Notes under the pieces: generated by a model
What the model was told of the DNA's origin: nothing
Databases searched by the model: none
The model's input: only the letters and a program-made list of their open reading frames with translations
Position numbers and translations under genes: made by a program
From: Marinilabiliaceae bacterium UBA5213
GTDB taxonomy: Bacteria; Bacteroidota; Bacteroidia; Bacteroidales; Marinilabiliaceae
Assembly (NCBI GenBank): GCA_002412555.1
Contig: DHVH01000173.1
Location: forward strand, 12,686 to 36,578
Direction of reading: 5' to 3'
Length of the DNA: 23,893 nucleotides
Shown: one piece after another, positions 16,997-23,893 of the stretch
Position numbering within the stretch: the stretch's first letter is position 1
How the letters are laid out: every line of letters begins with the position of its first letter

Positions 16997-17473
16997 TTAT
17001 TTTCGGGTAAGATGATCATATAAGCCCTGGCAAGCATCCTCCAAAAGGTCAAGCATCAATTGAAAGCCGGCATATCCGCCATAATAAGGATCAGGAACCT
17101 CATTGTAACCCATATTACGCGCGTAGTCTGTCATTTTTACAATTTTATTACGTCCAGCCTCATCAGGTGCCATACCCAACAAATCACTGACATTTTGTTC
17201 GTCCATTGCCACTATCAGATCGAAATCATCAAAATCCACTGACGGAACTACAGGGCGACTAATACTTGTTAGGTGATATCCACGATTGAGGGCATGTTTT
17301 TTCATCCGGGCATCTGCAGGTTCTCCTTCATGAGTGCCAATAACGCCGGCCGAATCAATTTCAAAAAGATGGCCAGAGCCATTTTTTTCGATAATGCCAT
17401 TCATCACAGCCTCAGCGCTCGGAGAACGGCAAATATTACCCAGACAAACAAATAATATTTTATTTCTTTCCAT
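16997..17473 (-). CDS. Low-molecular-weight protein tyrosine phosphatase
   Basis: Cytosolic phosphatase that removes phosphate from protein tyrosines, or in some members from other small phosphoesters. The P-loop CLGNICRS (Cys10 to Arg16, CX5R) lies near the N-terminus and the general-acid motif DPYYGG near the C-terminus, the standard layout for a protein of 158 residues. An in-frame ATG at 17488 would add five residues, but the ATG at 17473 puts the start just before the conserved KILFVCLGNICRSP and has a G-rich Shine-Dalgarno-like run (AGGGGG, six bases upstream), so I chose it. The gene begins 15 bases after the Nudix-type regulator stop and must be cotranscribed with it. Bacterial relatives often control exopolysaccharide tyrosine kinases; no such kinase is in the window, so its partner is unknown. 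Confidence 0.93.
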   Translation of the reverse strand: MERNKILFVCLGNICRSPSAEAVMNGIIEKNGSGHLFEIDSAGVIGTHEGEPADARMKKHALNRGYHLTSISRPVVPSVDFDDFDLIVAMDEQNVSDLLGMAPDEAGRNKIVKMTDYARNMGYNEVPDPYYGGYAGFQLMLDLLEDACQGLYDHLTRK

Positions 17474-17488
17474 AACTGACCCCCTCAT

Positions 17489-18166
17489 CTAGTTAACCTT
17501 AAATATTCGGTCCCCATACGAAACCTCTTCGTTCTCTTTAAAGCGATAATAAAAAGCTCCTTTTCGGGACTCTGTTGTATTTTTGATATTCAATCGTTCC
17601 AAAACATTCAATGACAATACTTTCTTTCTGAAATTGCCAGGATCAAAAGTTCTTTGATAAATGGCTTCATAGAGACTTCTCAGTTGCATTAAGGTGAAAT
17701 TCTCAGGCAACAATTCCTTACCTGATAATTCAATGGAAGCTCGCTTTTGTAATAACTGTAGTCCACCCTTAACGATTTTATCGTGGTCAAATATTAGTTC
17801 AGGTAATAGATTAAGTGGCCACCACTGAGCTCCACTTTCTTGTACCAAAGCCTTATCATGCTGGTCAATTCTTATTAAGGCCACAAAAGCAACACTTATG
17901 ACCCGAGCCCCCGGATCCCTGTCCACAGCCGAGAAAGCAGCAACCTGCTCCAGAAAAATATCTTTTAACCCGGTTGTCTTGAATAAAACCCGCATGGCAG
18001 CCTCTTCCAAAGACTCATCGGAATCAACAAATCCACCCATCAGAGACCATTTCCCTTTTGCGGGCTCAATTTGGCGGCGAAACAGCAATAACTTCAATTC
18101 CGCATCCTCATAACCAAATATGACGCAATCAACTGCTACAAGTAATTTGGGGTGACTATAAACCAT
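17489..18166 (-). CDS. Second NrtR/AraR-type Nudix-related transcriptional regulator
   Basis: Paralogue of the regulator at 14870-15634: Nudix-fold sensor (about 8-140) plus winged helix (about 149-192, ELLPENFTLMQLRSLYEAIY and NFRKKVLSL). Shared blocks include VDCVIFG at the start, RVLF.TTGL in the box, and WWP...LIFDHDKIV. The Nudix box starts well (GGFVDSDESLEEAAMR, with Glu51 and Arg59) but continues VLFKTTGL, so the two metal-binding Glu are missing and catalysis is unlikely. A longer frame would use TTG at 18199; the ATG at 18166 fits the family start. A TATCTTTG -7 box lies 77 bases upstream. It is followed directly by the phosphatase gene and preceded by a XylF-like binding protein, so a pentose or related sugar effector is plausible but unproven. 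A true ADP-ribose hydrolase is less likely because of the lost residues. Confidence 0.86.
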   Translation of the reverse strand: MVYSHPKLLVAVDCVIFGYEDAELKLLLFRRQIEPAKGKWSLMGGFVDSDESLEEAAMRVLFKTTGLKDIFLEQVAAFSAVDRDPGARVISVAFVALIRIDQHDKALVQESGAQWWPLNLLPELIFDHDKIVKGGLQLLQKRASIELSGKELLPENFTLMQLRSLYEAIYQRTFDPGNFRKKVLSLNVLERLNIKNTTESRKGAFYYRFKENEEVSYGDRIFKVN

Positions 18167-18242
18167 GACTTTAGAGTTCAAAAAAAATAGGACAGACAAT
18201 ATAATTATTTGCCATGGGGCAGTTATTAAAATTCAAGAAGGA

Positions 18243-18250
18243 CAAAGATA
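18243..18250 (-). promoter_or_regulatory. Promoter -7 box of the regulator-phosphatase operon
   Basis: TATCTTTG on the minus strand is an exact TAnnTTTG match. The expected -33 region (about 18270-18275, GTGTTA on the minus strand) has no clear TTTG and overlaps the stop of the binding-protein gene. The leader to the ATG at 18166 would be about 70 bases. Confidence 0.55.
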
Positions 18251-18273
18251 GCCATTTAACTCAAGTATTAACA

Positions 18274-19275
18274 CTACCTGATATCCTCCCAAGTGTACTC
18301 GCCCGATTGGATCAAAACTTCCTCAATATTATCCTTTGTCACCATAACAGAAGGAATATTAACGGTTTTGATATTGGATGAACCATTAAAAGTACTGGTG
18401 GTAGCGAGATTATTTGAACGCTCCCCTCGCAAAAGCGCATCCACCAATTCGCCGGTCCTGTGACCTAACTCCCGGTGTGGGTGAAAAATTGTCATGTACA
18501 TCTCGCCCCTGTGAATGCTTCGCACGGCTTCTTGTGAACCATCTTGTCCCGTGATTATCACACCCCTATGTGCATCATATTTTTTCAGCACTTCTAGTGC
18601 CCCCAATCCCATGCCATCATTACAGGCAATAACCACATCAATAACAACCCCGAAAGCATCAACAACCTGTTGCATTTCAAATTGAGCCCGATCTCGGTCC
18701 CAGCCTTCAATATGTGTTTCGTACAGCAGATTGACCATTCCTGAGGCTATGTGGGGTTGTAACAGCGAATCGATGTAATGCTTTAGCTCAAACCCATTCC
18801 TGTCAAAACGATCGCCGGCCAACACTACGTAGTTGCCAGAAGGCTTGCGTTGCAAAGCCGTTTCGCAAAACAATCTGGCATTGTCTCTATTATCACCCGT
18901 TACAAACAGATCAAAATCAGCATTGTTAATCAAACGGTTATAGGCAATCACCTTTACACCACGCTTTTGGGCATCACGAACCAATGGGGCTATGGTATTT
19001 CCATTGATGGCTGCAATAACCAGTGCATCAACGCCCATATCCAATAACTCATAACCCTGGGCTAATTGAACAACGTCGTCATCCTCTGCCACCATTATGA
19101 CCACCTCATGCCCAAACTCCCTCAGTTTTTCAGCCATATAATTCCCCTCACTGACGAAGCGATACCTTTCAGAGGAAGGATTTAAGTACCCCACCGTGTA
19201 GGATTCTTGTTTACCACAAGAAAAAAAACTGACGATAATTAATACACCCACAAATGACCTCAGCGATTGACTCAT
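18274..19275 (-). CDS. XylF-like periplasmic sugar-binding lipoprotein
   Basis: Type 1 periplasmic-binding-protein fold that captures a monosaccharide. The pattern resembles E. coli XylF: GVDALVIAAINGNTIAPLVR, VIAYNRLINNADFDLFVTGD, then VIACNDGMGLGALEVL and ITGQDGSQEAVRSIHRGEMY. The start at ATG 19275 has AAAGGA six bases upstream and gives a compact lipoprotein signal ending FFSC (Cys20); the longer frame needs a TTG at 19296. Length (333) fits the family. Unusually, no ABC ATPase or permease gene lies near. Its divergent neighbour, 157 bases away, is a chemoreceptor, and the next gene downstream is a Nudix-type regulator. It may therefore present sugar to a receptor rather than a transporter. 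Xylose is the likeliest ligand by resemblance, but ligand identity is not proven. Confidence 0.88.
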   Translation of the reverse strand: MSQSLRSFVGVLIIVSFFSCGKQESYTVGYLNPSSERYRFVSEGNYMAEKLREFGHEVVIMVAEDDDVVQLAQGYELLDMGVDALVIAAINGNTIAPLVRDAQKRGVKVIAYNRLINNADFDLFVTGDNRDNARLFCETALQRKPSGNYVVLAGDRFDRNGFELKHYIDSLLQPHIASGMVNLLYETHIEGWDRDRAQFEMQQVVDAFGVVIDVVIACNDGMGLGALEVLKKYDAHRGVIITGQDGSQEAVRSIHRGEMYMTIFHPHRELGHRTGELVDALLRGERSNNLATTSTFNGSSNIKTVNIPSVMVTKDNIEEVLIQSGEYTWEDIR

Positions 19276-19357
19276 AACTAATCCTTTAAATTTCAATAGA
19301 TGAATCTTTTAAACTTAGAAAACAATCAAAATTCAAATCGTTTTATAAATTCATTTT

Positions 19358-19365
19358 TATCTTTG
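19358..19365 (+). promoter_or_regulatory. Promoter -7 box of the chemoreceptor gene
   Basis: TATCTTTG exactly matches TAnnTTTG. It lies 67 bases before the ATG at 19433. No convincing TTTG is found 19-21 bases upstream. It is identical to the boxes at 18250-18243 and 23087-23094. Confidence 0.5.
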
Positions 19366-19432
19366 CTTTTACCTGCACGAATTTATACAAATTTTAATAA
19401 ATTTAAACGCTGCAACCACTTATATTAAAATT

Positions 19433-21208
19433 ATGCCAAGCATTTACAACTGGAAGGACTTAAAGGTCCGAAAAAAAATAGGTTTAAGCTTTAGCATCAT
19501 CATTGCTATTTCATTGGTTACCGGACTATTGCTGCTTTTTAACCTGTACCAGATATCCTCCAAAACAAGACAGATGGTGAATGTGCATATACCTACGGCC
19601 AATGCTTCCAATCACCTCATGCGTTACTGGCAGGAAGCCAGTGAATTTATGCGCTCACATAACTTCACAGGCATGGATTTTTATGACGTACAGCATGACA
19701 TCGCCTTCAACCGCCTAAGCAATGCCATTGATGCCTTGAGTACACTTACTGCTGAACACGAAGCCGAACTGGAAGGGAAAGGTGTGTTTATTGAACTTTT
19801 AAGGTTGTATGCAGCACAATATAAAGAAACCAAAGACAGCTACAAGCAGCGTTTTGACTCCTTTCAAAACACCAGACAACAATACTTCAATTTGGTTGAA
19901 GAAATCAATGATACCAGTCATTACCCTTCCACTATTACATCAAGGCTGAATGGCCTGTCACTTGACATAAGCAAGGCCATTTATGAGCGGGATGGCATGG
20001 GCATGTATGCTTTGATGGAGAATGTAGAACAACTAAAAAATATTATTCAAAGGATGGGTGGCAACGCAGCATTTAGAGAGGACATGAACCAAGCCATTGC
20101 CTTAGCCACTGAGCTAATTGAAGCCTATCGGGCACTGCGCATCGCTGAGCTCAAAAACTATGAAGCTGCAAAGAATATTTTGTGGGAAGTAAGGGCTTCT
20201 GCCGATATCGGACTCGACCAGATCATCCTCACCGGTAATGTGAGCCATGAGATCACTAACCGACAAAGAGTCATTCAGACCATCACCCTTACACTAACAT
20301 TAATTTTGGGCATCCTCTTTATTTTCCTGTTGTCTAATTCAATCAGCAGACCCATTATACGAGGCATTGAAATGGCTGAAAGAGTGGCGGCAGGAGATCT
20401 TACTGTTGGAATCGAGGAAGACCGGAAAGATGAGATAGGTCGCCTGTCCATAGCGCTCAACAACATGACAAGGAACCTTAACAGATTAATAGGTCAAATT
20501 ATTACAACATCCATGGCCATTTCATCTTCGAGTGAAAATCTGAGTCGCAAAGCTTTAGATCTGGCAGAGGGTGCCAACCAACAGGCCTCTTCGGCAGAGG
20601 AAGTGTCGTCTTCGATGGAAGAAATGCACGCGGTCATTGAGCAAAACACTGAAAATGCCAAAGAAACCGAAGGGATTTCAGCCAGCGCTGCCAGCCAAAT
20701 GAAGGAAAGCAACGAACGAAGCAAAGAAGCCGCCCACCATCTGGAAGAGATTACCAACAAAATACTGGTTATTAAAGACATTGCCTTCCAGACCAACATC
20801 CTGGCCCTCAATGCCGCTGTTGAAGCCGCCAGAGCGGGACAGGAAGGACGTGGCTTTGCGGTTGTAGCTGCGGAGGTCCGCAAACTGGCCGAACGCAGCC
20901 AGGCCGCCGCTCAGGACATTACCAAGGCATCTTCAGTCACCAATGACTCGTCCAAATTGGCCACCGAATTACTCGATAGCCTCACCCCTCAAATTGAGAA
21001 AACAGCCCATTTAATCAGAGAAATATCAGCAGCTTCCATCGAACAGGTAACGGGCGTACAGCAAATCAATCTGGCTCTTCAGGAGCTCAACCAAGTGACA
21101 CAACGAAACGCATCCCATGCCGACGAAATCAATCAGTCCTCATCAGAGTTACGCGAACTGTCACAGCAACTGGCAGCGGCTACCTCTTCGTTTAAGGCAC
21201 TGACCTAA
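19433..21208 (+). CDS. Methyl-accepting chemotaxis protein with large helical periplasmic sensor
   Basis: Transmembrane chemoreceptor that signals to CheA/CheW. Membrane helix 1 is at about 17-38 and helix 2 at about 281-301. Between them is a periplasmic region of about 240 residues that looks all-helical; its size suits a helical bimodular (HBM) sensor, though this is inference. A HAMP linker (about 303-355) follows, with AERVAAGDLTVGI and DEIGRLSIALNNM, then a cytoplasmic coiled-coil hairpin whose tip carries the near-invariant FQTNILALNAAVEAARAG and GRGFAVVAAEVRKLAERS (about 452-489). No CheR-docking pentapeptide ends the 591-residue protein. It is divergent from a XylF-like binding lipoprotein, a candidate ligand carrier. 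No other che gene is in the window. In Bacteroidota it may steer gliding or another Che output rather than flagella. Confidence 0.95.
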   Translation: MPSIYNWKDLKVRKKIGLSFSIIIAISLVTGLLLLFNLYQISSKTRQMVNVHIPTANASNHLMRYWQEASEFMRSHNFTGMDFYDVQHDIAFNRLSNAIDALSTLTAEHEAELEGKGVFIELLRLYAAQYKETKDSYKQRFDSFQNTRQQYFNLVEEINDTSHYPSTITSRLNGLSLDISKAIYERDGMGMYALMENVEQLKNIIQRMGGNAAFREDMNQAIALATELIEAYRALRIAELKNYEAAKNILWEVRASADIGLDQIILTGNVSHEITNRQRVIQTITLTLTLILGILFIFLLSNSISRPIIRGIEMAERVAAGDLTVGIEEDRKDEIGRLSIALNNMTRNLNRLIGQIITTSMAISSSSENLSRKALDLAEGANQQASSAEEVSSSMEEMHAVIEQNTENAKETEGISASAASQMKESNERSKEAAHHLEEITNKILVIKDIAFQTNILALNAAVEAARAGQEGRGFAVVAAEVRKLAERSQAAAQDITKASSVTNDSSKLATELLDSLTPQIEKTAHLIREISAASIEQVTGVQQINLALQELNQVTQRNASHADEINQSSSELRELSQQLAAATSSFKALT

Positions 21209-21221
21209 AAGCAGTAAAAGA

Positions 21222-21575
21222 CTAACTTCCAAACAACTCAACCCTGATCTTTTTGGTCAGGGTTTTTACCACCTGCTGGTAAGAGTGGGCAATCAATTCG
21301 CATAAAAAACCATCCGACAGAGAACCATCCACATCCACCGTATTCCAATGTTTTTTATTCATGTGATAGCCCGGACGAACAGCGGCATGCGCCTCTCTCA
21401 GCTCAATAGCATATTCAGGATCACACTTAAGATTGATGTAAAACTGGCCGGTAAGACCGGTCAGTAAATAAATTTTTCCTCCGACTTTAAACACCAAAGT
21501 TTCCTCATCAAAGGGGAAATCCTCAGTCGTATGGGGAAGGGAAAGACAATATGTGCGTAGCTCTTCTATATTCAT
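21222..21575 (-). CDS. MmcQ/YjbR-family small DNA-binding-like protein
   Basis: A 117-residue protein of the MmcQ/YjbR (DUF419) family, which has a CyaY-like fold and no settled function. Family features are the opening LRTYCLSLPHTTEDFPFDE, the strand-rich KIYLLTGLTGQFYINLKCDP, the RPGYHMNKKHWNTVDVDGSL block, and a C-terminal helix LCELIAHSYQQVVKTL. No signal peptide or membrane segment is present. It is the last of three minus-strand genes, 99 bases after the YraN-like gene, and its 3' end converges on the chemoreceptor gene with only 13 bases between stops. The chemoreceptor terminator hairpin lies within its last codons. Nothing around it suggests a specific job. Confidence 0.9.
   Translation of the reverse strand: MNIEELRTYCLSLPHTTEDFPFDEETLVFKVGGKIYLLTGLTGQFYINLKCDPEYAIELREAHAAVRPGYHMNKKHWNTVDVDGSLSDGFLCELIAHSYQQVVKTLTKKIRVELFGS
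21240..21267 (+). terminator. Intrinsic terminator of the chemoreceptor gene, inside the convergent mmcQ-like CDS
   Basis: AACCCTGATC (21240-21249), a loop of five T, GGTCAGGGTT (21255-21264) form a 10-bp stem with one G-U pair, followed by TTTA. It begins 32 bases after the chemoreceptor stop and overlaps the 3' coding part of the convergent gene (21222-21575). The T-tail is on the plus strand only. Confidence 0.65.
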
Positions 21576-21606
21576 TCCTCTAGATTTTTATGCTTAAATC
21601 TGTTTT

Positions 21607-21622
21607 TTCGATTTTTATCGAA
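21607..21622. other. Short inverted repeat upstream of the mmcQ-like gene
   Basis: TTCGAT, loop TTTT, ATCGAA. It sits in the 99-base gap between the YraN-like and MmcQ-like genes, 32 bases before the latter's ATG. It could be a small leader hairpin or chance; no T-run follows on the minus strand. A second short palindrome, CATAAG-TG-CTTATG, lies nearby at about 21644-21657. Confidence 0.25.
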
Positions 21623-21674
21623 GGGGCTTAGTTAACGAGTTGACATAAGTGCTTATGAATTCAGTACAAACACA

Positions 21675-22043
21675 TTATTCGACTTGGGCAGTAAAGGCCT
21701 TTTCTATGTGTTCAACCTGCCAGTCGGTCTTATTAACTGGCAGACAGGTGACTATGTCAAAGCGGATTCTGCTGTCTATTTTTTTGTACCGTACATAGGC
21801 ATCAGCAGCCAGCACCAAATAGCGCACTTTCATGGGCGATATACTCTCACGCGGGTGCATCAGATGACTGCTGGTTCGGGTACGCACCTCTACAATCACC
21901 AACACGTCTCCGTCGTAGGCAATAATATCGACTTCCTTGTGATGGAAATGCCAATTTCTATCAACTATTTGATAGCCTTTATGCATAAGAAAATCGGCTG
22001 CTTTCTCTTCACCCAACTTTCCCAACTCGTTGTGTTCGGCCAT
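21675..22043 (-). CDS. yraN: YraN/UPF0102-family nuclease-fold protein
   Basis: Small (122 residues) protein with the restriction-endonuclease-like UPF0102 fold, related to Holliday-junction resolvases; its cellular role is not settled. Diagnostic features are the opening NELGKLGEEKAADFLMHKGY, the active-site-like HKEVDIIAYDGDVLVIVEVRTR (Glu37, Asp39, Glu52, then EVR), the HPRESISPMKVRYLVLAADAYV helix, and RFDIVTC. It starts 17 bases after the LD-carboxypeptidase stop, so the two are cotranscribed. It has no signal peptide. The match to the family is clear; nuclease activity is assumed only from the fold. Confidence 0.92.
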   Translation of the reverse strand: MAEHNELGKLGEEKAADFLMHKGYQIVDRNWHFHHKEVDIIAYDGDVLVIVEVRTRTSSHLMHPRESISPMKVRYLVLAADAYVRYKKIDSRIRFDIVTCLPVNKTDWQVEHIEKAFTAQVE

Positions 22044-22060
22044 TGATCAGGGTTTCATTT

Positions 22061-22972
22061 CTATTTTTTGACGTAAGCCAATGCTACACGATCCTTCATC
22101 ACCTCCAACTTAACTTTATGGCCCATCAACAGCGGCCAGTTGCATTTGCCGTGGCCGGCCTCAAAACCAAATAATACCGGATAATCATATTCCTCCACTG
22201 CATGGCCAATAATCTGATATTCGGTGGCACCAAAGGGCGTTTTATTGTCCTGCATATCCGTCATTTGTCCGACCACCAAACCAGCCAGCCCCTCTAACTT
22301 TCCAGCCACTTTTAAGCCGTACATCATTCTGTCGAGATGATAAAGATGCTCACCCACTTCTTCAATAAAAAGGATTTTTCCCTTAGGGTCAAAATCAAGT
22401 TCTGAACCTTTGAGAAGCGTTAAAATGGTAAGGTTGCCGCCACACAACCGACCAGTGGCCTGCCCCATCCGGTTTAAAGGATGTGGTTTTAGCGGATAAA
22501 CCGGCCACGCCCCTTGAAGAAAATGCCACAAGTGATCCATCCCGGTATCGGCGGCTATGCCATCATCCAGATTTTTGGGCATGGGTCCGTGCATCGAAGC
22601 CAAGCCTATTTTTTTTTGCAACAGGGCATGAAAAACGGTAATATCACTGAAGCCGACCAACCATTTGGGGGTCTCCAACAACCAATCAAAATTTACCATT
22701 TTCAATATGCGTACGGCACCATACCCCCCCCGCATACACCAAATAACATCCACTTCAGGATTGAGCAACATGCTGTTCAAATCATTCGCCCGTTGCTGAT
22801 CAGTCCCCCCAAACTGATGCCACGCCCCGGCCACATGCTTGCCGCGCAGATGGCGCATCCCTATTCCTTCCAAGTACTTCTCAGCCTGCTCCACAAATCG
22901 CGGGGCAATTTTTCCGGACGGCGCCACCAAGCCTACCAAGGCACCAGGTTTAATAAATGCGGGATAAATCAT
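22061..22972 (-). CDS. LD-carboxypeptidase (peptidase family S66, LdcA/MccF-like)
   Basis: Serine peptidase that removes the terminal D-Ala from murein tetrapeptides during peptidoglycan recycling; MccF relatives instead cleave microcin C-type compounds. The expected Ser-Glu-His triad is present: Ser109 in VGFSDIT, Glu204 in FIEEVGE, and His274 in EAGHGK, at spacing close to the known 115/217/285 of Pseudomonas LdcA. Other family blocks are LVAPSG, MRGGYGAVRIL and CGGNLTIL. There is no signal peptide, consistent with a cytosolic recycling enzyme. At 303 residues it is full length. It is first of a three-gene minus-strand run with the YraN-like and MmcQ-like genes, and is divergent from metG across 185 bases. 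Confidence 0.93.
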   Translation of the reverse strand: MIYPAFIKPGALVGLVAPSGKIAPRFVEQAEKYLEGIGMRHLRGKHVAGAWHQFGGTDQQRANDLNSMLLNPEVDVIWCMRGGYGAVRILKMVNFDWLLETPKWLVGFSDITVFHALLQKKIGLASMHGPMPKNLDDGIAADTGMDHLWHFLQGAWPVYPLKPHPLNRMGQATGRLCGGNLTILTLLKGSELDFDPKGKILFIEEVGEHLYHLDRMMYGLKVAGKLEGLAGLVVGQMTDMQDNKTPFGATEYQIIGHAVEEYDYPVLFGFEAGHGKCNWPLLMGHKVKLEVMKDRVALAYVKK

Positions 22973-23086
22973 CCTATAATGTTTCTGAATTTTTCTAATT
23001 CAACAATAAAAGAACTATTGTCTCAATGGTCTTGTCCGACTTATTATCAAAGACCCGTAAAAGTCCATTTTCTTGATGATAATAAT

Positions 23087-23094
23087 TATCTTTG
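23087..23094 (+). promoter_or_regulatory. Promoter -7 box of metG
   Basis: TATCTTTG exactly matches TAnnTTTG and lies 71 bases before the metG ATG. Initiation near 23100 would give a leader of about 58 bases. An upstream TTTT (23068-23071) is closer than the usual 19-21 base spacing, so the -33 element is unclear. Confidence 0.5.
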
Positions 23095-23157
23095 TGCAAA
23101 TTATCAAAAAAAAATCGGATACCATATTTTCCCTAAAAAATAGCTTTAAATTTTCCT

Positions 23158-23893
23158 ATGACAAACTTTAAACGCACACTTGTTACTACCGCCCTTCCTT
23201 ATGCCAACGGTCCCGTTCACATTGGTCACCTGGCAGGCGTTTATGTACCCGCTGATATCTACGTCCGTTACCTTCGTCTGAAGGGTGAGGATGTACTACT
23301 CATTGGCGGCTCAGATGAGCACGGGGTACCCATTACCCTCAAGGCGCGTAATGAGGGCGTTTCACCACAGGATGTTGTGGACAAGTACCATGGCATTATC
23401 AAAAAATCTTTTGAGGACTTTGGTATTTCGTTCGATATATATTCCCGCACCAGCAACAAGACCCACTTCGAAACAGCCTCTGATTTTTTCAAAACGCTGT
23501 ACGACAAAGGGGAGTTTATTGAGAAAGAGTCAGAACAATATTACGATGAGGAAGCTGGCCAGTTTTTGGCAGACCGCTACATTACAGGCACCTGTCCCCA
23601 TTGCCACAAAGAGGGTGCCTATGGCGACCAGTGCGAAAGCTGTGGCACTTCATTGAACGCCACCGATCTGATTCAGCCCAAATCAACCATTTCGGGCAGC
23701 ATCCCCGTGCGCAAAGCCACTAAGCACTGGTACTTGCCGTTAGATAAACATGAGGCCTTTTTACGACAGTGGATTTTAGAAGACCACAAAGAGTGGAAGA
23801 GCAATGTATATGGCCAGTGTAAATCCTGGATTGATCTGGGTCTGCAACCCCGGGCGGTAAGCCGCGACCTCAACTGGGGCGTGCCCGTTCCTG
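23158..23893 (+). CDS. metG: Methionyl-tRNA synthetase (5' part, 3' end outside window)
   Basis: Charges tRNA-Met with methionine using ATP. The frame is open from the ATG at 23158 to the right edge with no stop, giving 245 codons. The class I catalytic core starts as expected: LVTTALPYANGPVHIGHLAG with the HIGH signature (21-24), then IGGSDEHGVPI, and a zinc-binding knuckle CPHC...CESC (Cys146, 149, 159, 162) typical of the four-Cys MetG subgroup. The KMSKS loop and the anticodon-binding domain lie beyond the window. A TATCTTTG promoter box is upstream. The gene is divergent from the LD-carboxypeptidase gene. Confidence 0.97.
   Translation, partial: MTNFKRTLVTTALPYANGPVHIGHLAGVYVPADIYVRYLRLKGEDVLLIGGSDEHGVPITLKARNEGVSPQDVVDKYHGIIKKSFEDFGISFDIYSRTSNKTHFETASDFFKTLYDKGEFIEKESEQYYDEEAGQFLADRYITGTCPHCHKEGAYGDQCESCGTSLNATDLIQPKSTISGSIPVRKATKHWYLPLDKHEAFLRQWILEDHKEWKSNVYGQCKSWIDLGLQPRAVSRDLNWGVPVP

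Noticed and set aside
17489..18199. Upstream TTG starts for the two Nudix regulators and the binding protein (15691, 18199, 19296).
   Set aside because: Internal ATG codons fit the family N-termini or have better ribosome-binding context; the TTG codons only extend the open frame.
18271..18296. ACACT and AGTGT half-sites near the second Nudix regulator promoter, recalling the operators upstream of the first.
   Set aside because: The spacing differs (18 instead of 12 bases between ACAC and GTGT) and most of it lies inside the binding-protein coding sequence, so it may be chance.
22514..23143. 209-codon plus-strand frame reaching toward metG.
   Set aside because: Mostly antisense to the LD-carboxypeptidase gene; it covers the metG promoter region and has no domain signature.
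23268..23873. Open frames within the metG region on both strands.
   Set aside because: They overlap the clearly conserved metG frame with its HIGH motif and zinc knuckle.

Overview
The window comes from a saccharolytic Bacteroidota. It has a SusC/SusD pair, many lipoproteins with Cys at residue 19-21, few clear Shine-Dalgarno sites, and several matches to the Bacteroidota -7 promoter element TAnnTTTG (three exact TATCTTTG copies and one TACATTTG). Gene content (GH94 cellobiose phosphorylase, a chemoreceptor, Nudix-type sugar regulators) would suit a marine or sediment lineage such as Marinilabiliales, but that placement is inference only.

Layout. Positions 1-1328 (+) hold the 3' part of a Y_Y_Y-domain sensor histidine kinase. 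Converging on it is a long minus-strand block, read from 15634 down to 1555: Nudix-type regulator, GPH-family sugar transporter, GH94 cellobiose phosphorylase, lipoprotein GH9 endoglucanase, SusC, SusD, a strong intrinsic terminator, then a separately promoted GH76 lipoprotein and an exported aldose 1-epimerase. This reads as a polysaccharide utilisation locus (PUL) for cellulose or another beta-1,4-glucan: SusCD binds and imports oligosaccharides, GH9 trims them outside the cytoplasm, the GPH carrier imports cellobiose, and GH94 phosphorolyses it to glucose 1-phosphate and glucose. The regulator sits at the head of the operon. The 468-base gap in front of it holds two copies of a composite GTGT/ACAC/GTG element that look like operators.

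Positions 16103-16852 (+) encode a NYN-LOTUS putative RNA-processing protein. From 19275 down to 16997 (-) lie a XylF-like sugar-binding lipoprotein, a second Nudix-type regulator with its own TATCTTTG promoter, and a low-molecular-weight protein tyrosine phosphatase. Divergent from the binding protein is a methyl-accepting chemotaxis protein (19433-21208, +). No ABC permease or ATPase accompanies the binding protein here, so it may serve sugar sensing or taxis rather than uptake.

Positions 21222-22972 (-) carry an LD-carboxypeptidase, a YraN-like protein and an MmcQ/YjbR-like protein. The chemoreceptor's terminator lies inside the MmcQ/YjbR coding sequence. The window ends in the 5' part of metG (23158 onward, +).

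No tRNA, rRNA, CRISPR array, insertion sequence or phage gene was seen.
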